Shown: piece by piece, positions 50,945-60,157 of the stretch
Layout: the number at the start of each line of letters is the position of its first letter
Position numbering within the stretch: position 1 is the stretch's first letter
Assembly: GCF_022430545.2 (NCBI RefSeq)
Contig: NZ_CP092488.2
Span: forward strand, 2,170,001 to 2,234,000
DNA length: 64,000 nucleotides
Source of the DNA: Mycobacterium paraterrae
GTDB lineage: Bacteria; Actinomycetota; Actinomycetes; Mycobacteriales; Mycobacteriaceae
Reading direction: 5' to 3'
The notes under the pieces: model-generated
Told to the model about the DNA's origin: nothing
Databases searched by the model: none
The model's input: only the letters and a program-made list of their open reading frames with translations
Translations under genes and position numbers: made by a program

Positions 50945-51601
50945 CATCAAAGTTCGACCGCGTGCGCCGAACAGGGATCGCATCGCGTCGACTACCCGCT
51001 CGTAGTCGGCGGTGTCGTCGATCATCATTGCCGCGCTGGCGAGTCCATTGCACACGCTGAGCAGGGCGCGGGAGAGATCGCGTCGCGCGCGGGAATCCGG
51101 CGCAAGGTCGGGCGGAGCAAGCTTGGCGATGTCATCGAAGAAGGCGCCGAGCCGGCGCAAAGTCGGCTGCAACTCCGCGGAGAGTTCCTCGTAGCGCCGC
51201 GCTTCGGCCGGAGCGATCAGCACCATCGCGGTCGTGTGGCGATCGAGTTTGTTCAGGCTGGCGACCGCGTCGAGGACGGTGTCGATCGCGGCATCGAACG
51301 ACGAAACACCGGAAATCGCCGACTTGAGATGGCGAAGGCCACGGTCGTAGGCATCCTCGGCGACAGCGATGAAGAGCTCGGCCTTACTGCCAAAACGCTG
51401 GTAGATGACCGGTACTGTCACCTCCGCCGCAGTGGCGATCTCACCGACTGTCACGCCTGCAAAACCTCGGCTGGCGAATAGGGCAAGGGCGCTGTGGAGC
51501 AACGCCGCCCGGGTGTCTACACGCTCGCCCGCGCGCGGCCGACCGGGACTTCGGGCGGCAGCTCCACGCCGCCGCGGCGTCAAACCGCGCATCGGCATCA
51601 C
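50933..51601 (-). CDS. TetR-family regulator
   Basis: 222 residues. The N-terminal helix-turn-helix ALLHSALALFASRGFAGVTVGEIATAAEVTVPVIYQRFG lies at about 33-72; the rest is a helical ligand domain. Start at ATG 51601 (a second in-frame Met 3 codons on). It is divergent from the mce operon, as regulators of mce operons often are, and CCAC-N7-GTGG in the 116-base gap before 51718 could be part of an operator. Confidence 0.88.
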   Translation of the reverse strand: MMPMRGLTPRRRGAAARSPGRPRAGERVDTRAALLHSALALFASRGFAGVTVGEIATAAEVTVPVIYQRFGSKAELFIAVAEDAYDRGLRHLKSAISGVSSFDAAIDTVLDAVASLNKLDRHTTAMVLIAPAEARRYEELSAELQPTLRRLGAFFDDIAKLAPPDLAPDSRARRDLSRALLSVCNGLASAAMMIDDTADYERVVDAMRSLFGARGRTLMSTP

Positions 51602-51717
51602 ATCCTCCCCTGGGCCTGTCGACCGGCCATTGCGTCGGAGATCGCAGTCATAATATGCTAGCGCCAGTTTAGTTTAGCCTCTACCCACGTACACAGTGGT
51701 CTCGTTGAGGAGGAAAC

Positions 51718-51828
51718 GTGCGGGACTGTCCGCCTGCAGATCGCTTCTCGCTGATCGTGTTGGCGGCTTGCGCGTTGTCCGACGTTGTACTCGATGGTCT
51801 CGACCCAGACCTCGCGGTCGCGGGTTAG
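51718..51828 (+). CDS. 36-codon ORF directly upstream of mceA
   Basis: GTG start preceded at ideal distance by GAGGAGGAAAC, one of the best ribosome sites in the window. The product MRDCPPADRFSLIVLAACAL... has a short hydrophobic stretch and ends 5 bases before the mceA ATG. mceA itself has no obvious site, so this could serve translational coupling, act as a leader peptide, or be a remnant of deleted yrbE genes. No homologue recognised. Confidence 0.45.
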   Translation: MRDCPPADRFSLIVLAACALSDVVLDGLDPDLAVAG

Positions 51829-51833
51829 CCGTC

Positions 51834-53141
51834 ATGACTACGCCAGCGAAGGCGATCGACCCACGCACACCGCCGTTCAAACGGGTTGCTCTCGTGATGT
51901 TCGTCCTCGCGGTGGTGATCACCGCGCTGGTGTATGGACAGTTCCGAGGCTATTTCACCCCGAAGATCCACTTGACCATGTTGTCTGCGCGCGCTGGCTT
52001 GGTGATGGAACCCGGCTCGAAGGTCACCTACAACGGGGTCGAGATCGGCCGCGTGGCAAGTGTTTCCGAGGTCCGACGCGACAACAAACCGGCGGCCAAG
52101 CTCATCCTCGACGTGTATCCGCGGTACATCACGCTGATTCCGGTCAACGTGCTCGCCAATATCAGGGCGACCACGGTTTTCGGTCAAAAGTACGTCTCGC
52201 TGAAATCACCAAAAAAGCCGACGCCGCAACGGATCACCTCGCACGATGTAATTGATGCCAGGTCGGTGACGACGGAAGTCAATACGCTGTTCCAGACGAT
52301 CACGTCGATCGCCGAGAAAGTGGACCCGGTCAAGGTGAACCTGACGCTGAGCGCGGCCGCCCAGGCGTTGAATGGGCTCGGCGACAAGTTCGGGCAGGCG
52401 TTGGTCAATGCGAACTCCGTCCTCGATGACGTGAACCCGCAGATGCCCCAGATCCGTCACGATATCCAGCAGTTGGCGGCCCTTGGCGACATTTATGCCG
52501 ATGCTGCGCCAGACCTGTTGGACTTTCTCGACAGTGCGGTAACCACGTCGCGCACACTGCGCCGTCAGCAGAACGACCTGGATCAGGCATTGTTGGCCGC
52601 GGCCGGGTTCGGTAATAGTGGCGCAGATATTGTTCGTCGCGGTGGACCTTATCTACAGCGGCAACTCGCCGACCTGACGCCCACCCTCAAGCTCCTGGAC
52701 ACCTACAGTCCCGAAATCTTTTGCACGATACGCAATTACCACGACGTCGAACCACAGGTCTACGCCGCAGTGGGTGGCGGAAACGGCTATGCGCTACGGG
52801 CCCGCTCCGAAGTTCTCTCTGGTGCAGGCCTTTTGCTCAGTCCGGCGGGGCTGGCCGGCACAGCGCTATCCCTCGGCCAGTTGGGTCTGGCCGGTTTGGT
52901 CGCCGGGGCGCCGAATCCCTATGTGTACCCGGACAATCTGCCGCGGGTGAATGCCCACGGCGGCCCGGGCGGTGCACCGGGCTGTTGGCAGCCGATTACG
53001 AGGCAGCTCTGGCCGGCCCCTTCGACGGTGATGGACATCGGCGCCGAGATCGCACCGTACAACCACATCGAGACTGGGTCGCCTTACGCAACCGAGTACG
53101 TCTGGGGCCGTCAAGTAGGGGACAACACGATCAACCCATGA
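51834..53141 (+). CDS. mceA: MceA, Mce1-type (MlaD-domain) cell-envelope lipid transport protein
   Basis: 435 residues. An N-terminal membrane anchor (VALVMFVLAVVITALVYG) is followed by the MlaD/MCE domain, RAGLVMEPGSKVTYNGVEIG and ATTVFGQKYVSL. Helical segments VNTLFQTITSIAEKVDP and GPYLQRQLADL follow, and the C terminus ends VWGRQVGDNTINP, nearly as in Mce1A (Rv0169). MceA-F subunits form a shuttle that moves fatty acids or sterols across the envelope with YrbE permeases and the MceG ATPase. No yrbE genes precede it here. Stop overlaps mceB (ATGA). Confidence 0.93.
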   Translation: MTTPAKAIDPRTPPFKRVALVMFVLAVVITALVYGQFRGYFTPKIHLTMLSARAGLVMEPGSKVTYNGVEIGRVASVSEVRRDNKPAAKLILDVYPRYITLIPVNVLANIRATTVFGQKYVSLKSPKKPTPQRITSHDVIDARSVTTEVNTLFQTITSIAEKVDPVKVNLTLSAAAQALNGLGDKFGQALVNANSVLDDVNPQMPQIRHDIQQLAALGDIYADAAPDLLDFLDSAVTTSRTLRRQQNDLDQALLAAAGFGNSGADIVRRGGPYLQRQLADLTPTLKLLDTYSPEIFCTIRNYHDVEPQVYAAVGGGNGYALRARSEVLSGAGLLLSPAGLAGTALSLGQLGLAGLVAGAPNPYVYPDNLPRVNAHGGPGGAPGCWQPITRQLWPAPSTVMDIGAEIAPYNHIETGSPYATEYVWGRQVGDNTINP

Positions 53142-54178
53142 AAATCACTGGAACCCTCGTCCGGCTCGGCTCCGTCAGCGCGGTGCTGGTGTTCTTCACT
53201 GCGTTGATCGTGGTGGTATTCGGTCAGATCCGCTTCGACCGGACCAACACCTACTCCGCTGATTTCAGCGATGCCAGTGGGTTGCAGGACGGTCAGTTCG
53301 TCCGCGCCTCCGGGGTGGAGGTCGGCAAAGTCAAGAGCATGAAGCTTGTCGACGGCGGTAAGCGGATACGGGTGGACTTCACCGTCGACCGAGCGCTTCC
53401 GCTGTACCAGTCGACGACCGCGCAGATCCGCTACCTCAACCTGGTGGGCGACCGCTACCTCGAACTCAAGCGTGGTGAAGGCGAAGGCGCCGACCGGGTA
53501 CTGCCGCCGGGCGGGTTCATCCCGGTGTCGCACACCCAGCCGGCCCTGGATCTCGACGCGCTGATCGGCGGCTTCAAACCTCTGTTCAAGGCGCTCGATC
53601 CGCAGAAGATCAACACCATCGCCTCGGCTATCGTCACCGTTTTCCAGGGTCAGGGCGGCACCATCAGCGACATCCTCGATCAGACTGCACAGCTCACGTC
53701 ACACCTCGCCGAGCGCGATGAGGCCATCGGCGAGGTGATCAAAAATCTCAACGTTGTCTTGGACACCACGGTCCGCCATCGCATCGAGTTCGACCAGACC
53801 ATCGACAATTTTGAGAAGCTCATCACGGGGCTCGCGGACCACGGTGACTCGTTGGCTGCCAACACCGCCCACATCAGCGAGGGCGCGGGAGTGGTAGCCG
53901 ATCTGTTGTCTGACAACCGCACTCTGCTGCACAAATCGCTGGACTACCTCGAGACTGTGCAGCAGCCGATCGTCGACCAGCGCGACCAGTACAACGACCT
54001 GATCCAGCGGTTCCCCAACGCGTTGAACCAGATCGGCCGCTCCATCGGGGTGTACGGCGACTGGGTGAACTTCTACGTCTGCGACATCACGCTGATGGAA
54101 AACGGGCTGCAGCCCGGCGGTCCCGTCCGCACGGTCAAAATCTGGGGGCAGCCCACGGGAAGGTGCACGCCGCAATGA
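53138..54178 (+). CDS. mceB: MceB
   Basis: 346 residues from ATG 53138; the longer frame upstream lies within mceA. Anchor LGSVSAVLVFFTALIVVVFG, MCE domain FSDASGLQDGQFVRASGVEVGK and LNLVGDRYLEL, then a long helical region (DILDQTAQLTSHLAERDEAIG) and a C-terminal pair of Cys (FYVCDITL and GRCTPQ) as in other MceB proteins. ATGA overlaps at both ends mark a single operon. Confidence 0.92.
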   Translation: MKITGTLVRLGSVSAVLVFFTALIVVVFGQIRFDRTNTYSADFSDASGLQDGQFVRASGVEVGKVKSMKLVDGGKRIRVDFTVDRALPLYQSTTAQIRYLNLVGDRYLELKRGEGEGADRVLPPGGFIPVSHTQPALDLDALIGGFKPLFKALDPQKINTIASAIVTVFQGQGGTISDILDQTAQLTSHLAERDEAIGEVIKNLNVVLDTTVRHRIEFDQTIDNFEKLITGLADHGDSLAANTAHISEGAGVVADLLSDNRTLLHKSLDYLETVQQPIVDQRDQYNDLIQRFPNALNQIGRSIGVYGDWVNFYVCDITLMENGLQPGGPVRTVKIWGQPTGRCTPQ

Positions 54179-55767
54179 CAACCTGGGGTGCCCTCAAAAA
54201 TCAGCTGCTCGACCCTCCCAACCGGTCCCGGCTCGGAGTCATGGGTCTCGTGGTGGTGGTGCTGGGCGTCGCCGTGGGCCAGACGTTCACCAGTGTCCCG
54301 ATGTTGTTCGCCAGCCCCAGCTACTACGGGCAATTCGGCAACACCGGTGGCCTCAAAAAGGGTGACAAGGTGCGCATCACCGGCATGAACGTCGGCAGCG
54401 TGGAGGACGTCAAGATCGACGGCAACCACATCACGATGAAGTTTTCGATCGGTGCCAACACGATTGGCACCGAAAGCCGGCTGGCTGTCCGCACGGACAC
54501 CATCTTGGGCAAGAAGGTGCTCCAAATCGAACCGCGGGGCAACCAGACGCTACGGCCGGGCGGTGTGCTGCCACTGGCCCAGAGCACCACGCCGTACCAG
54601 ATCTACGACGCCTTCTCCGATGCCACCAAGGCCGCCGCCGGCTGGAACATCGACACCGTCAAACAGTCGCTGAATGTGTTGTCGCAGACCATTAATCAGA
54701 CCTACCCGCATTTGAGCGCCGCACTCGACGGGGTGGCCAAGTTCTCCGACACCATCGGCAAGCGCGACGACGACGTCAAGCACCTGCTGACGCAGGCGAA
54801 CAAAGTGGCCCGGGTGTTGAGTGATCGCGGCCCACAGGTCGACCGTCTCCTGGTGAACTCGAACGACCTGCTGGCCGCGTTCAACGAGCGCAGCCGGGCG
54901 ATCAGCACACTTCTGGACAACGTGTCCGCGTTCTCAGCCCAGGTGCGGAACCTCGTGAACGACAACCCGAACCTTAATCACGTGCTCGAGCAATTACGGG
55001 TCGTCAGCGACTTGCTGGTGGCGCGCAAGGACGATTTGGCCCAATCACTCTCGATCGCAGCCAAATTCACGGCCGGGCTCAACGAGGCCATTGCCTCGGG
55101 GCCGTATTTCAAGGTGTCGCTGGCCAACCTGCTGCCTTATTGGATTTTGCAGCCGTGGGTGGACGCCGCCTTCAAGAAGCGCGGTATCGACCCGGAGGAA
55201 TTCTGGCGCAATGCCGGTTTGCCGGCCTTCCGGTTCCCCGACCCGAACGGCACGCGGTTTCCCAACGGCGCACCGCCGCCGGCGCCACCGGTGCGGGAAG
55301 GAACCCCGGATCACCCGGGACCGGCTGTGCCGCCCGGCACACCGTGCTCGTATACGCCGTCGCCGGACTCGTTGCCAAGGCCAGGAAACCCACTGCCCTG
55401 TGCGGGATTGGATCTGGCGCCGTTCGGCGGCAGCTTCCCCGCGCCGATCGACGTCGCGACGTCGCCACCCAACCCGAACGGTCTCCCGCCGACACCGGGG
55501 ATCCCGATCGCCGGGCGGCCGGGCGAGGTGCAACCCGACGTCCCCGGCACGCCGGTGCCGCTGCCGCCGAACGCGGCCCCGGGTGCCCGCACGGAGCCGC
55601 TGGGACCGCTGCCGGGACCCGCACCCGCCAATCCGGCGGCGGCACCACCCCCGCCGCCGTTGGTCGTGCCCGCGGCACCTGCGGGACCCGGCGCCAACCT
55701 TCCGGCGCCCTTCATCAATCCCGGCGGAACGGGAGGCAGCGGCGCGCAGGGAGGTAGTCAGAATTGA
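54175..55767 (+). CDS. mceC: MceC
   Basis: 530 residues from ATG 54175. Anchor VMGLVVVVLGVAVG, MCE domain FGNTGGLKKGDKVRITGMNVGSV and RTDTILGKKVLQIEP, helical needle region to about residue 330. From about 360 there is a very Pro-rich tail (PPAPPVREGTPDHPGP onward) reaching the C terminus, a feature of MceC/MceD proteins. Overlaps mceB and mceD by four bases each. Confidence 0.92.
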   Translation: MTTWGALKNQLLDPPNRSRLGVMGLVVVVLGVAVGQTFTSVPMLFASPSYYGQFGNTGGLKKGDKVRITGMNVGSVEDVKIDGNHITMKFSIGANTIGTESRLAVRTDTILGKKVLQIEPRGNQTLRPGGVLPLAQSTTPYQIYDAFSDATKAAAGWNIDTVKQSLNVLSQTINQTYPHLSAALDGVAKFSDTIGKRDDDVKHLLTQANKVARVLSDRGPQVDRLLVNSNDLLAAFNERSRAISTLLDNVSAFSAQVRNLVNDNPNLNHVLEQLRVVSDLLVARKDDLAQSLSIAAKFTAGLNEAIASGPYFKVSLANLLPYWILQPWVDAAFKKRGIDPEEFWRNAGLPAFRFPDPNGTRFPNGAPPPAPPVREGTPDHPGPAVPPGTPCSYTPSPDSLPRPGNPLPCAGLDLAPFGGSFPAPIDVATSPPNPNGLPPTPGIPIAGRPGEVQPDVPGTPVPLPPNAAPGARTEPLGPLPGPAPANPAAAPPPPPLVVPAAPAGPGANLPAPFINPGGTGGSGAQGGSQN

Positions 55768-57362
55768 GTACCCGCTTGGATATTCGCAACCTTAGGCTCC
55801 CGAGAAGGTCCCGGGCGTCGCTGATCGTCGCGTCATTGGTGGTGGCGGTTGCCGTGCTCGTCGTGTTCATCGGCGGACGGATCTACCGCGAGCTGACCAC
55901 CAACACGGTGGACGCCTATTTCCCGCGGGCCGACGCGATCTATCCGGGCGACGAAGTCCAGATCATGGGTGCGGGAGTGGGCTCGATCGACAAAATCGAG
56001 CCTGTCGGCGACAAGATGAAGGTGACCTTTCACTACAGCAACAAGTACAAGGTGCCCGCCAACGCCTCCGCGGTCATCCTCAACCCAACCTTGGTCGCCT
56101 CACGCAACATTCAGTTGGAGCCGCCCTACAACGGTGGGCCGGTGATGGGCGATCACGCGGTGATTCCGGTCGAACGCACCCAGGTGCCCACCGAATGGGA
56201 TGAACTGCGCAATTCGGTCACCAACATCGTGTCGGAGCTCGGCCCGACGAAAGAACAGCCCGAGGGCCCGTTCGGCGAGGCAATCGACTCGTTCGCCACT
56301 GGGCTGGCCGGCAAAGGCAAGCAGATCAACACCACGTTCGACAGCCTGTCGCGCACGTTGACCGCCCTCAACGAGGGCCGCGGCGACTTGTTCGCGGTCG
56401 TGCGCAGCCTGGCGATGTTCGTCAACGACCTACACCAAGACGACCAGAAGTTCGTGGCGCTGAACAAGAACCTTTCGCAGTTCACCACCAGCTTGACCGG
56501 GTCCGATCATGATCTGGCCAACGCCCTACAGCAGTTCGACGGCTTACTCTCGACGCTGCGTCCATTCTTGGCCAAGAACCACGAGGTGTTGACCCACGAC
56601 GTCAACAATCTCGCGACCGCGACCAATACGGTGCTCCAGCCGGATCCGCGCAACGGATTGGAAAGCGTGCTGCACGTCCTGCCTAATCTGTGGGGAAACC
56701 TCGGCCAGATTTACTACCCGGCGCACGGCGCTGTCGTCGGCAACCCGGCGATCACGAACTTCGCCAACCCGATGCAGTTCATCTGCAGTGCGATCCAGGC
56801 CGGTAGTCGGCTAGGGAATCAGGAATCTGCCGAACTGTGCGCGCAGTATCTGGGTCCGGTATTGGACGCGATGAAGTTCAACTACTTGCCGTTCGGGCTG
56901 AATCTGGCGAGCACCGCGGCGATCCTTCCCAAGGAGGTCGCCTATTCCGAGCCGCGCCTACATCCGCCAAATGGTTACAAGGACACCACCGTCCCCGGGA
57001 TTTGGGTGCCGGATACACCGTTGGCACACCGCAACACTCAACCGGGTTGGGTGGTCGCACCGGGAATGCAGGGAACGCGGGTTGGGCCGATCACGGCCGG
57101 TTTATTGACACCGGAATCGCTGGCCGAATTGATGGGTGGCCCGGACATCGTGCCCCCGCGATCCAATCTGCAAACCCCGCCTGGACCACCGAACGCGTAC
57201 GACGAGAACCCGATCTTGCCGCCCATCGGGTTGAACGCCCCGCAGGTGCCGGTCCCGCCGCCGCCACCTGGCCCAGGTGTAGTCGTCGGCCCGGTAGCGC
57301 CGACACCCGCGCCGGTCGGCGCACCGCTGCCCGCTGAGGCACCGACGGGAGCAGGCTCGTGA
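55764..57362 (+). CDS. mceD: MceD
   Basis: 532 residues, starting at TTG 55764 inside the mceC stop (TTGA). Anchor SLIVASLVVAVAVLVVFIGG, MCE domain YFPRADAIYPGDEVQIMGAGVGS and NPTLVASRNIQLEP, then a helical shaft and a Pro-rich tail ending GAPLPAEAPTGAGS. The third or fourth structural subunit of the hexameric Mce shuttle. Coupled to mceE by an overlapping GTGA. Confidence 0.92.
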   Translation: MSTRLDIRNLRLPRRSRASLIVASLVVAVAVLVVFIGGRIYRELTTNTVDAYFPRADAIYPGDEVQIMGAGVGSIDKIEPVGDKMKVTFHYSNKYKVPANASAVILNPTLVASRNIQLEPPYNGGPVMGDHAVIPVERTQVPTEWDELRNSVTNIVSELGPTKEQPEGPFGEAIDSFATGLAGKGKQINTTFDSLSRTLTALNEGRGDLFAVVRSLAMFVNDLHQDDQKFVALNKNLSQFTTSLTGSDHDLANALQQFDGLLSTLRPFLAKNHEVLTHDVNNLATATNTVLQPDPRNGLESVLHVLPNLWGNLGQIYYPAHGAVVGNPAITNFANPMQFICSAIQAGSRLGNQESAELCAQYLGPVLDAMKFNYLPFGLNLASTAAILPKEVAYSEPRLHPPNGYKDTTVPGIWVPDTPLAHRNTQPGWVVAPGMQGTRVGPITAGLLTPESLAELMGGPDIVPPRSNLQTPPGPPNAYDENPILPPIGLNAPQVPVPPPPPGPGVVVGPVAPTPAPVGAPLPAEAPTGAGS

Positions 57363-58600
57363 GGTGCACGACGAGCGCGGTACGCGCGAGGAGTAAGCCG
57401 AACCAACGACGGACGAGGCGCACGACGAGCGCGATAGGCGCGGTCGGACGCGTTGCCCGGCGCCGGATCTGGCAGGCGCTGGTGTTGCTGACGGCGGCCG
57501 TCGTGCTGACATCGTGTGCGAGCTGGCGTGGTATCTCGAATGTGTCGATTCCCGGGGGTCCGGGCACCGGGTCGAACTCGTACACGGTGTACGTGCAGGT
57601 GCCGGACACGCTGGCGATCAACGGCAACAGCAAGGTGATGGTCGCCGACGTCTTCGTCGGTTCGGTCCGCGCGATCAAGATCGACAACTGGAAGGCCACG
57701 CTGACCCTCGGGTTGAACAAGGACGTCAGTCTGCCCAGGAACGCGACCGCCAAGATTGGGCAGACGACCTTGCTGGGTTCTCAGCACGTGGAGCTTGCCT
57801 CGCCCCCTGACCCGTCGCCGCAGCCGCTGAAGAATGGCGACACGATCCGGCTGGCGAACTCGTCGTCCTACCCAACCGTCGAGCAAACGCTGGCCAGCCT
57901 CGCCCTGGTGCTTCGCGGTGGCGGCATCCCCAACCTCGAGGCGGTCCAGAATGAGATCTACAACATCGTCAGCGGGCGTGCCGAGCAGATCCGTGCGTTG
58001 CTGGGGAAGCTGGACACCTTCACCGACCAGCTCAACCAGCAACGCGGTGACACCATCCACGCCATCGATTCCACCAACCGGCTGCTGGCTCGCGTTGCTC
58101 CCCGCGCGGATGTTCTTGACCGGGTTCTGACCGAATTCCCGCCACTGGTCCAGCATTTCGCGGACAAGAAACAGCTCCTGATCAACGCGGTCGACGCGGT
58201 AGGCGGGCTGAGTGAGGCCGTCGACCAGTATCTGGGGCCGTCGCGTGCCAACCTGCACACCGACTTGCAGTCGCTTCAATGCCCGTTGAAGGAGCTCGGC
58301 CGCGGCGCGCCGGATCTGCAAGGCGCACTGAAGTATCTGTTCACCCAGCCCTTCGACGTTGACTCGGTGCCGAAAGCGTTCCGAGGCGACTACTTCAACC
58401 TCTCGCTGAAGCTCGACCTGACGCTCAGCTCCATCGACAACGCCTTCCTCACCGGCACCGGGTTCTCGGGAGCGCTCCGCGCAGTCGAGCAGTCGTATGG
58501 CCGTGACCCCGAGACGATGATCCCGGATGTCCGCTACACGTCGAACCCCAACGATGCGCCCGGCGGGCCACTGGTCGAGAGGGGGGACAAACAGTGCTGA
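57359..58600 (+). CDS. mceE: MceE, lipoprotein subunit (LprK-like)
   Basis: 413 residues from GTG 57359. After an unusually long Arg-rich n-region of ~38 residues the signal core WQALVLLTAAVVLTSC ends in a lipobox (LTSC), so the protein is probably lipid-anchored, as MceE/LprK proteins are. MCE domain VQVPDTLAINGNSKVMVADVFVGSV and GQTTLLGSQHVELASP follow. The n-region is encoded by an imperfect duplication of GCACGACGAGCGCG (about 57363 and 57420). Confidence 0.92.
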   Translation: MRCTTSAVRARSKPNQRRTRRTTSAIGAVGRVARRRIWQALVLLTAAVVLTSCASWRGISNVSIPGGPGTGSNSYTVYVQVPDTLAINGNSKVMVADVFVGSVRAIKIDNWKATLTLGLNKDVSLPRNATAKIGQTTLLGSQHVELASPPDPSPQPLKNGDTIRLANSSSYPTVEQTLASLALVLRGGGIPNLEAVQNEIYNIVSGRAEQIRALLGKLDTFTDQLNQQRGDTIHAIDSTNRLLARVAPRADVLDRVLTEFPPLVQHFADKKQLLINAVDAVGGLSEAVDQYLGPSRANLHTDLQSLQCPLKELGRGAPDLQGALKYLFTQPFDVDSVPKAFRGDYFNLSLKLDLTLSSIDNAFLTGTGFSGALRAVEQSYGRDPETMIPDVRYTSNPNDAPGGPLVERGDKQC

Positions 58601-60144
58601 CTCGGTTCATTCGCCGCCAACTCAGGGTGTTTGCGGTCTTGACGGTGGTCGCGATCGTCGTGCTGGGCTGGTACTACCTGCGGCTTCCCAGCCTGGCGGG
58701 CATCGGCCAATACACCCTGCAAGCGGAATTGCCCGAGTCCGGCGGCCTGTATCCCACGGCGAACGTGACCTACCGCGGCATCAACGTCGGCAAGGTGACC
58801 GATGTCCAGCCCACCGAGGACGGGGTCCGGGCCACGATGAGCATCGGCAGCAAGCACAAGATCCCGGTCGACGTGACGGCGAACGTACATTCTGTGTCGG
58901 CGGTCGGTGAGCAGTATCTGGACCTCGTCTCAGCGCACAATCCCGACAAGTACCTTTCGGCCGGCCAGACCATCACCAAGGGCACAGTGCCCACGGACAT
59001 CGGTGCAACGCTGGACGCCGCCAACCGTGGCCTGGCGGCGCTGCCGAAGGACAAGATTGCGTCACTGCTCGATGAGACGTCTCAAGCGGTGGGCGGCCTC
59101 GGGCCTGCACTGGAACGGATGGTCGATGCGACCCAGGCCATCACCGGTGATTTCAAGACCAACATCGCCGACGTCAACGACATCATCAAGCACTCCGGGC
59201 CGATCCTGGACAGTCAGGTGGAAACAGGTGGGGCGATCAGGCAATGGACGCGCAACCTGAATACCCTGGCCGCCCAGGCCGCGAGGAACGACCAGCACGT
59301 GCAGAGCATCCTGGCTCAAGCCGCGCCCACCGGCGATCAGGTCGACGCGCTATTCAGTGACGTACGTGAGTCGCTGCCGCAGACGCTGGCAAACGTCGAG
59401 GTCGTGGCGGAAATGCTCAAGCGCTACAACAAAGGCGTCGAGCAAATGCTGGTGTACTTGCCGTCGGGTGCCTCGTCCGCGCAGACCGTCGTGGGGACGT
59501 TCCCAGGCGAGGCTTTGCAGGACCTCACCCTGGCGATCAATCAGCCGCCACCGTGCCTGACCGGCTTCCTTCCAGCTTCGGAGTGGCGGTCGCCGGCCGA
59601 CGTCAGTTCCCAGCCGGTACCGGCCGGTCTGTACTGCAAGATCCCGCAGGACACTCCGTCCAACAGCGTGCGCGGTTCGCGCAACCTTCCCTGCGCCGAT
59701 GTCCCCGGGAAGCGGGCGGCGACGCCTCGGGAGTGCCGCAGTAAGGACCCATACGTTCCATTGGGCACCAACCCGTGGTACGGCGACCCGAACCAGATCC
59801 GCAACTGTCCCGCGCCCGCCGCGCGATGCGATCAGCCGGTGGATCCAGGCAGAGTGATTCCCGCGCCCACGGTCGACAACGGCCTCAACCCCGCGCCGGC
59901 CGACCGGGTGGCGGGGACACCGCCTCCGGTCAGCGATCCGTTGCAGCGGCCGGGCTCGGGGTCCGTGCAGTGCAACGGGCAACAGCCCAACCCGTGCATT
60001 TTCACGCCGGCCCCCGGCCCCCCGGCGCTCTACAACCCGCAGAACGGCCGTGTGGTTGGGCCGGACGGAGTCAAGTACTCCCTCGAAAACTCAACTAACA
60101 CAGGCGATGACGGGTGGAAGCAGATGTTGGCGCCCGGTGGCTGA
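58594..60144 (+). CDS. mceF: MceF
   Basis: 516 residues from GTG 58594, overlapping mceE by seven bases. Anchor LRVFAVLTVVAIVVLGWYYL, MCE domain PESGGLYPTANVTYRGINVGKV and HSVSAVGEQYLDL, helical region to about 320. A C-terminal Cys- and Pro-rich domain follows (CLTGFLPASEWRSPAD, then seven or more Cys to CIFTPAPGPP). Last gene of the operon; no mce-associated (mam) genes follow, as the next gene is on the other strand. Confidence 0.92.
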   Translation: MLTRFIRRQLRVFAVLTVVAIVVLGWYYLRLPSLAGIGQYTLQAELPESGGLYPTANVTYRGINVGKVTDVQPTEDGVRATMSIGSKHKIPVDVTANVHSVSAVGEQYLDLVSAHNPDKYLSAGQTITKGTVPTDIGATLDAANRGLAALPKDKIASLLDETSQAVGGLGPALERMVDATQAITGDFKTNIADVNDIIKHSGPILDSQVETGGAIRQWTRNLNTLAAQAARNDQHVQSILAQAAPTGDQVDALFSDVRESLPQTLANVEVVAEMLKRYNKGVEQMLVYLPSGASSAQTVVGTFPGEALQDLTLAINQPPPCLTGFLPASEWRSPADVSSQPVPAGLYCKIPQDTPSNSVRGSRNLPCADVPGKRAATPRECRSKDPYVPLGTNPWYGDPNQIRNCPAPAARCDQPVDPGRVIPAPTVDNGLNPAPADRVAGTPPPVSDPLQRPGSGSVQCNGQQPNPCIFTPAPGPPALYNPQNGRVVGPDGVKYSLENSTNTGDDGWKQMLAPGG

Positions 60145-60157
60145 ATCCGCTCGACGC

